Below are positions 58,390 through 64,000 of a DNA stretch of 64,000 nt, piece by piece. The position numbers and the translations under genes are program-made. The stretch is from Achatina immaculata. Its lineage: Eukaryota; Mollusca; Gastropoda; Stylommatophora; Achatinidae. The notes under the pieces were generated by a model. It was not told where the DNA came from. It saw only the letters and a list, made by a program, of their open reading frames with translations, and made no database searches. Location of the stretch: NCBI GenBank assembly GCA_009760885.1, contig CM019703.1, forward strand, positions 13,376,459 through 13,440,458. The letters are read 5' to 3'. Every line of letters starts with the position of its first letter. The first letter of the stretch is position 1.

Positions 58390-59105
58390 TTAATAGTAGG
58401 TACCTTAGAAACCTCTATCTTAATGCGAAGAAAACTAAACTGATGACAACTGACAAAACAAACAAGGCAGCTGATATATGTATCAATGAGGAAAAACTGG
58501 AAGAAGTGGAGAGTTTTGAATATCTTGGACCACTACTAACTAATAATGGAGATACAATGACGGAAATTAAAAGGAGGACATCTATCGCTCTTCAGAAAGT
58601 AAAACAACTAAAGAATCTGTGGAGAGGAACAGACAGAACTACAAAAATAAGATTTTTAAGGTCATGCATCTTTCCCATCGCAACATATGCCTGTGAGACC
58701 TGGACACTTAACAAAACAGCTGAGAAACACATAAATGCCTTTGAATGTAAATGCTACAGAAGAGTTCTTCAAATATCATGGACACAAAAAAGAACAAATA
58801 TATCCATACTATAATAACTTAATATTGAAGAAGGCTGGCTAATAAAGAGGATTAAAGAGAGAAAACTGAAATATTTTGGACACATTAAACGTCATGATAA
58901 TGTAGAGAAAACCGTCTTGGAAGGGTACATAATGGGAAAAAGAAAGAGAGGAAGACCAAGGCGAAGATGGCTGCAAGACATCGTTGATGATCTGCAAATG
59001 GATGCATCAGCAGCAGAGCATCTTGCTCACAACCGAGAGGCCTACAGGAGTGCTTTTATGGAAGCAAAGTTCCGAAAGGGACATGCAAATGAATGAATGA
59101 ATGAC
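58390..59105 (+). pseudogene. LINE reverse transcriptase fragment, family A
   Basis: Longest family A copy. Encodes NLYLNAKKTKLMTT, EEVESFEYLGPLLTNNGDTM (thumb), FPIATYACETWTLNK, FECKCYRRVLQISWTQ, then after a stop KLKYFGHIKRHDNVEKTVLE, MGKRKRGRPRRRWLQDIVDD and AYRSAFMEAKFRKGHANE with a stop and an ATGA tail (59083-59104). Starts downstream of the catalytic YADD block. Confidence 0.9.
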
Positions 59106-59521
59106 CTTACAAATAAGATTACCAGAACCCCAAACCGAAACAGCCGCTGCATAGAGACTGCCGTGTTTCTGAATGGATGATGTCTGGACGAAGCCGTTGT
59201 TATGGACGCTAAGACGAGATATAGCTTTCATTATGAGAGTAATCAATTACGGTCACTCCAAGTGGTTGCAGAGTTCTCACGCCAGGAAGGGCGAAGATAG
59301 TTTTTTTGAATAGGAAGAGCTTTCAAAAGAAGAAGAAGAAGAAGAAGAATTTCTCTAGTGACAGGAATTTGAAATGGGCATTTTTGATAATCTAAACGAA
59401 AGTTGCCTTGTCGTGGTGTGATGAATCGACCAGGGCGTAGCATTAACAAATTATGGCATGAAGTGATGCAGAGCAGCATTGGTTTCCACAAGTGTCGAGG
59501 ATTACTTCTGTGTCGACTTTC
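59106..59521. other. No gene seen
   Basis: GAA repeat at 59327-59348; otherwise unremarkable. Confidence 0.5.
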
Positions 59522-60051
<530 letters not shown>

Positions 60052-60164
60052 GGTGTGTTATATTTTCTTATATAAACAACGTATCATTACATAAATAACT
60101 AGATTCCTCTGTCTTTGGTCTGTGTTTCTATCAGTTCCCTTCGTAATCTGTAACCCCCTCCCCC

Positions 60165-60255
60165 TAATCTGTCTGTCTGCCTGTCTGTCTGCCTGTCTGT
60201 CTGCCTGCCTGGTTACCTGCTTGCCTGTCCGTTCGTCCGTCTGTCTGTCTGTGCA
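60165..60255. repeat. CTGT/CTGC microsatellite
   Basis: Shorter array near the main one. Confidence 0.95.
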
Positions 60256-60734
60256 CTACACATAAACTCACCCAGACACTCATTACCTCATTGCATTACA
60301 CACGTTACACCCACTGGAATGTTTACTGTCGAGTTCCAAGTGAGCCGATCTCAGGGTATAACAGGGTAATTTAAGAGTTTTCAGGACCAGATTCATTAAC
60401 CCATTTGTTGTGCACTTTCTTAATTAAATCTTTCTTCTCACATTCTCAAAAAATGTTATCCCACCTTTTATTTTCTTGTTTCTGAACATTTAAATGTTTA
60501 TTTTCGTTTCGTTCGCGTCCAGCGAAGCTTAAGCTTCCAGTTTTCTAGTTCATCGCTTGTAACATTAGTCGCGTTTTTCGCCAGTCGTAGGAGATCGCTT
60601 CTTAAACTGAGTGCAGTTTTCTAAATTCCTGTATGAGATTTGCGGGTGCTGGTGTCACAAAATAAATGTATTCATTATGTATCCATGTTGGGATTGGGGG
60701 GGGGGGGGCTGGGCGGGGCGTTGAAGTCTAATTT
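60256..60734. other. No gene seen
   Basis: G run at 60696-60709. Confidence 0.5.
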
Positions 60735-60885
60735 GGCAATAAGCGACTCATAGCTGACATGTTGACATCAGGGTTAGCGACTCATAGCTGACATTCTGGC
60801 ATCAAAGGTTATCGCATCATAGCTGATATGTTAGCATCAAGGTTATCGAATCATAACTGACATGCTGACATCAAGGTTAGCGGAT
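60735..60885. repeat. ~37-bp tandem repeat
   Basis: Four copies with CATAGCTGACATGTTGACAT and AGGGTTAGCGACT; also resembles GTTAGCGAACCATAGCTGAC at 48373. Confidence 0.88.
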
Positions 60886-60887
60886 TA

Positions 60888-61817
60888 TACAAAAACACAC
60901 AGGACAGAGATGTAGAGAGAGGAGATAAAGTATAAATTCACATGAATGCTGTGTTAAAAAGAATCAAATAAAATGAATAGAACACTTGTCTGTAACTTGT
61001 ACGAAGCTGTGACTTGTCCAACGCTGTATCAGAAATGCGCATGGTGGAGAGTAGAGATTATTTATATAGAGACTTGGGATGTGTGATAAGTGGGTCGTAA
61101 GTGAGGTGGTGGGTAGGGAAATCATGGAGGGGAGAGAGAGAGAGAGAGAGAGAGAGAATGGTAATCTAGCCGGGATAATGTGAAATATGTGTTTATATTT
61201 AGGGTAGAGGGGTTGTAATGTGATGCTATGAGGAGGTTCTGAACTATGTGTAACAAGTGAGAAGGGTGTGGAACTTAGTAGGGAGGGATTGTGGAAGAGG
61301 AGAATGTTAGGTGTACCTGAATAACGAGTTCAAACCATGTGGTTCCAGCGTCCTATATTCCTGAATATAGGGGTTCTCAAGCGCTAGGCGGCTTCTGTCA
61401 TGACATTGTTTGATGGATGTTACCAGCAGGTCATATTTGCCTCTGTGGTTGAGGCCATCGAAATGATTCGGGACTGGTTTCGAAGCACGCTGGGTGATAT
61501 CGAACAGATGTTTCTGCATGCAATCCTCTAATCGCACATCCAAAATCTCCATTTAAATACTCTCTACATTCCACTATGCGTATTCCTGACGCACAGCATC
61601 GGACAAGCCACAGCTTCTTACAAGTTACAGCTAAATGCTCTATTCATTTTATTTGATTTTTTTAAACACACCATTCATGTGAATTTATACTTTATCTCCT
61701 CTCTCTATTTCTTTGTCCTGTGTGTTTTTGTATGATTAAGGCTCACGCCGAAACGTCACAACTGTGTACTCGTTAAGTAATAAAGCTGTTCCTACTTTTT
61801 TTTCTTAGTTTATACAT
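60888..61817 (-). mobile_element. Penelope-like element, 3' part
   Basis: Inverted ends: 60890-60950 (truncated) and 61665-61817. Minus strand 61307-61552 encodes RLEDCMQKHLFDITQRASKP, NHFDGLNHRGKYDLLV, then RSRLALENPYIQEYRTLEPH and GLNSLF, the C-terminal end of the PLE GIY-YIG domain. Right end carries GGCTCACGCCGAAACGTCAC. AG repeats at 61134-61156. Confidence 0.87.
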
Positions 61818-61974
61818 GTTTTTATATTTTAGAAAGAGCAGTAGACTATATATATTTTGATTAGAGCAATAGACTATATGAAGTTACTCCTTCTTCACTT
61901 GACTTTTCTCATCTAATTACATCAATTCCTTTCTATTTTTTCCCTCATATTTCTCCCGCTGTTTTTCTGTACAG

Positions 61975-62135
61975 ATCGTGTGGTGCGCCATCTTCGTGGC
62001 GTTTGTGAGCGCTAGCCTAGTGCTCTTCACCGTGAGCAGAGTCAACTCGGACAGGCATGCAAAGTACACGCACAACCTCCGCGAGAGCTTCTGGTACATC
62101 TGGGGCACTTTGCTGAGGGGAAGCCTCTGCGGCAG
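61975..62135 (+). CDS. iGluR exon 11: M1 and re-entrant pore loop
   Basis: 161 nt, starts in phase 0 and ends with two bases of a codon; acceptor TCTGTACAG, donor CAG|GTAACA. M1 is IVWCAIFVAFVSASLVLFTV followed by SRVNS. The M1-pore linker is short (about 20 residues fewer than in AMPA or kainate receptors). RESFWYIWGTLL leads to RGSLCG, which aligns without gaps to the MQQGCDI pore loop: Arg is encoded at the Q/R site and the following QG is GS. The Arg codon is AGG in the genome, so no editing is needed. Confidence 0.92.
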
Positions 62136-63022
62136 GTAACATTACGAACCTGTCTCATCCACCTAGCCTGTTACACTAGATATGGGCAACTCTTGCTCTG
62201 CGGCCAGACCAAGCAGCTTCTTAAACAAACAAACAAAAAAACACTGTATAATTTGCTAGAAACGCTAAAAACATTGATTATACAATCACACCTGCTTGGC
62301 TTGATAACTTCAAAATTTAATTATGTGCCTTTCTGCGACTATGAGGTTCGTGGCTTTTGACGTTCTGAAAGAGTCTGGCCCGCCGAACAGAAAAGGTTGC
62401 CCATGTCTGCTGTACACCTTGTCATTAACTTGGGGGTAATTGTTTGTAGTGATAAAATAATTTGTTGTATTCATCATTCTCACTAGGGTAATCTTGTATA
62501 TTAATGAAGCAATTTCTATCATATTCATAAACCTGCTGGGATAATTGTTTATATTAATGAAGTAATTCTTGTTATGTTCATAAATCTACTGGGATAACTT
62601 TTTATATTAGCAGAGCAATTCTTGTGATATTCATGACCACTTTGGGATTATTATTTACATTAAAGGAGCAGTAACATAAAGTTGTGAATTATTATAATTC
62701 TAGACTTTCTCAAGTATTACATTCTATCAGAGACAGTAATATTTTCACTAATAATGTATCCCCCCATGCACGAAAGTGTGATATCCATGGGGTGTTTCTT
62801 TTGTCAAATATTGTTGATTTGCCGTTACTTTTTAAAATCACCCTCGTACTATACACAAACGTAGATATGTACATACATTAAAAAACCTGTATGTATATAT
62901 TCTTCATGTATATTTTCTTACTGATCCTAGCAGTCTAATGTATATCAGGAAAACACGCTACTTTGAAAACTCATATTCGTAGAAGAATTACAAACATTGC
63001 TTCACACCTGTAAAACTTTCAG
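62136..63022. other. Intron 11; no element recognised
   Basis: AT-rich, with three diverged copies of CTGGGATAATTGTTTATATT at 62413-62660. Confidence 0.5.
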
Positions 63023-63173
63023 CCCCCACGCCATATCGTCACGCATCGTTTCTTCTGCCTGGTGGTTCTTCTGTTTGATTCTGTCCTCGGTCTACACGGC
63101 CAACCTGGCAGCCTTTCTCACCATCACCATCAGCGATGTCAACATCAACTCGGCCCAGGACCTCGCTCTCCAG
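63023..63173 (+). CDS. iGluR exon 12: M3 gate helix and start of S2 linker
   Basis: Starts by completing a Ser codon (AG|C) from exon 11, ends in phase 0; acceptor AACTTTCAG, donor [19 protein letters not shown] leads into [20 protein letters not shown], the M3 helix that forms the gate. The invariant SYTANLAAF nonamer reads VYTANLAAF here. [18 protein letters not shown] resembles the (E)SPIxSAxDLxxQ start of S2. The gene runs on past this exon; no further exon was recognised before the window end. Confidence 0.93.
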
Positions 63174-63189
63174 GTAAACTAGTTTAAAG

Positions 63190-63410
63190 AGATGAACGAC
63201 TGTGGTAAAACTGGTTCTAGTAATAAGGTAGATAGAGGTGTATGGCCCAGTTTTACAAAACGACAAAGGAAATGACGAAAGCAGAAACACAAAGGCAGAG
63301 AATAAGGAAGTAAGATTATAACGTATAAATGAAGAACATACAACATCCAATATTTCGACCTGAGCCTTTTTCAAGGACTACATACAAGGATAACACACAT
63401 CATAAAAAAC
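63190..63410. mobile_element. Possible PLE-related terminal repeat
   Basis: Contains TAAAACTGGTTCTAGTAATA as at 24686 and, inverted, GGCTCAGGTCGAAATATTGG (63345-63365). Confidence 0.45.
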
Positions 63411-63529
63411 ACTTAGCTTTTTAGTGTCATCCTTAGCTTTTTAGTGTCATCCTGCTTTGAAAGACGGGCATAAATGGCCCGAGGTAAACGGAACCGTACG
63501 GTGGGAACGAAATAAATGACGTAGGATAA

Positions 63530-63658
63530 AAAAAAAGGTAAAATTCCCGTTTCCATGCCATTAAGGCATAATGAGGAGTACGAAGCTAGGCCTGTGTTTT
63601 CCATGACCTTCGGCACATGAAAGTGTGATGTGGTCAGTATCACACCTGGCCGCTTTAG
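63530..63658 (-). mobile_element. SINE fragment
   Basis: TTTCCATGCCATTAAGGCAT and GTGATGTGGTCAGTATCACA as in the other copies; head missing. Confidence 0.65.
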
Positions 63659-63783
63659 TGGTATGTATGAATGACGTAGGATATCATCTTCATAATATCA
63701 ACCAATCAGAAACCTTTGGCGACGTGGATTAAAAACAAGAGGGCTATAGTAGAGAGAGGGGGGACGGAACGGGACAGACAGAT

Positions 63784-63946
63784 GCAAGAAAGCTATAAAC
63801 ACCTGGAGGCTGTTACAGAAGAAGGAAGGAATAAAAGCTGACACTACAGCGGCATGAGTGGGGGGTGGCTGAAAAAAAGAAAGTGCAGTACTCTTTTACT
63901 CCTTCCTTCTTCTGTAACAGTTTCCAGGTGTTTATAGCTATCTTGC
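63784..63946. repeat. Inverted repeat, ~53-bp arms
   Basis: AAGCTATAAACACCTGGAGG and GTTACAGAAGAAGGAAGGA on the left pair with their reverse complements at 63893-63946; spacer about 56 bp. Confidence 0.9.
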
Positions 63947-64000
63947 CTCTTTCTGTATACCCCCATCCCCCCAAACCACACACCTCACCCCACCATTGTC

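Overview
This is a window of a large, repeat-rich animal genome. The evidence is one intron-rich ionotropic glutamate receptor (iGluR) gene with GT-AG introns of 0.9 to 14.5 kb, embedded in many decayed LINEs, Penelope-like elements (PLEs), a Tc1-like transposon, SINEs, minisatellites and microsatellites. The repeat mix (PLEs with GIY-YIG domains, L2/CR1-like LINEs with tetranucleotide tails, dense tandem repeats) fits a lophotrochozoan, perhaps a gastropod mollusc. That assignment is an inference and no species is claimed.

Gene. Twelve plus-strand exons between 12697 and 63173 join in compatible phases and encode about 573 residues: the amino-terminal domain (exons 1-6), ATD-S1 linker and S1 half of the ligand-binding domain (exons 7-10), M1 with the re-entrant pore loop (exon 11) and M3 (exon 12). 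Exon numbers count only exons seen here. The start of the protein is uncertain. S2, M4 and the tail lie beyond 63173. The receptor is of the non-NMDA kind but departs from the usual form at key positions: Arg at the Q/R site, RGS in place of [12 protein letters not shown] in place of SYTANLAAF, and Gln where AMPA receptors have Thr480.

Layout. 1-12600: AT-rich DNA with minisatellites, LINE and SINE fragments, an RNase H-type LINE remnant (10490-11700) and a 149-bp inverted repeat pair ending just before exon 1. 12697-26353: exons 1-3, with a 49-bp minisatellite at three loci, tandemly duplicated LINE debris, and a 5'-truncated L2/CR1-like LINE (20277-23140) inside GA-rich repeats. 26354-34807: exons 4-6 with LINE tails, a PLE fold-back, a SINE and GC-richer tandem repeats. 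34808-49327: a 14.5-kb intron holding a Tc1-like transposon (36697-38122), another terminal-inverted-repeat element (39107-40028), a PLE (40773-42316), LINE fragments and a 1-kb 33-bp minisatellite. 49328-63173: exons 7-12 separated by further minisatellites, LINE fragments, a nested insertion ending about 38 bp before exon 10, a long CTGT microsatellite and a third PLE.

No RNA gene, CRISPR array or second host gene could be supported. All other long open frames are transposon relics or translations of simple repeats. I did not find a convincing new system; the most notable items are the divergent receptor pore and the PLE termini with a hammerhead-like core.
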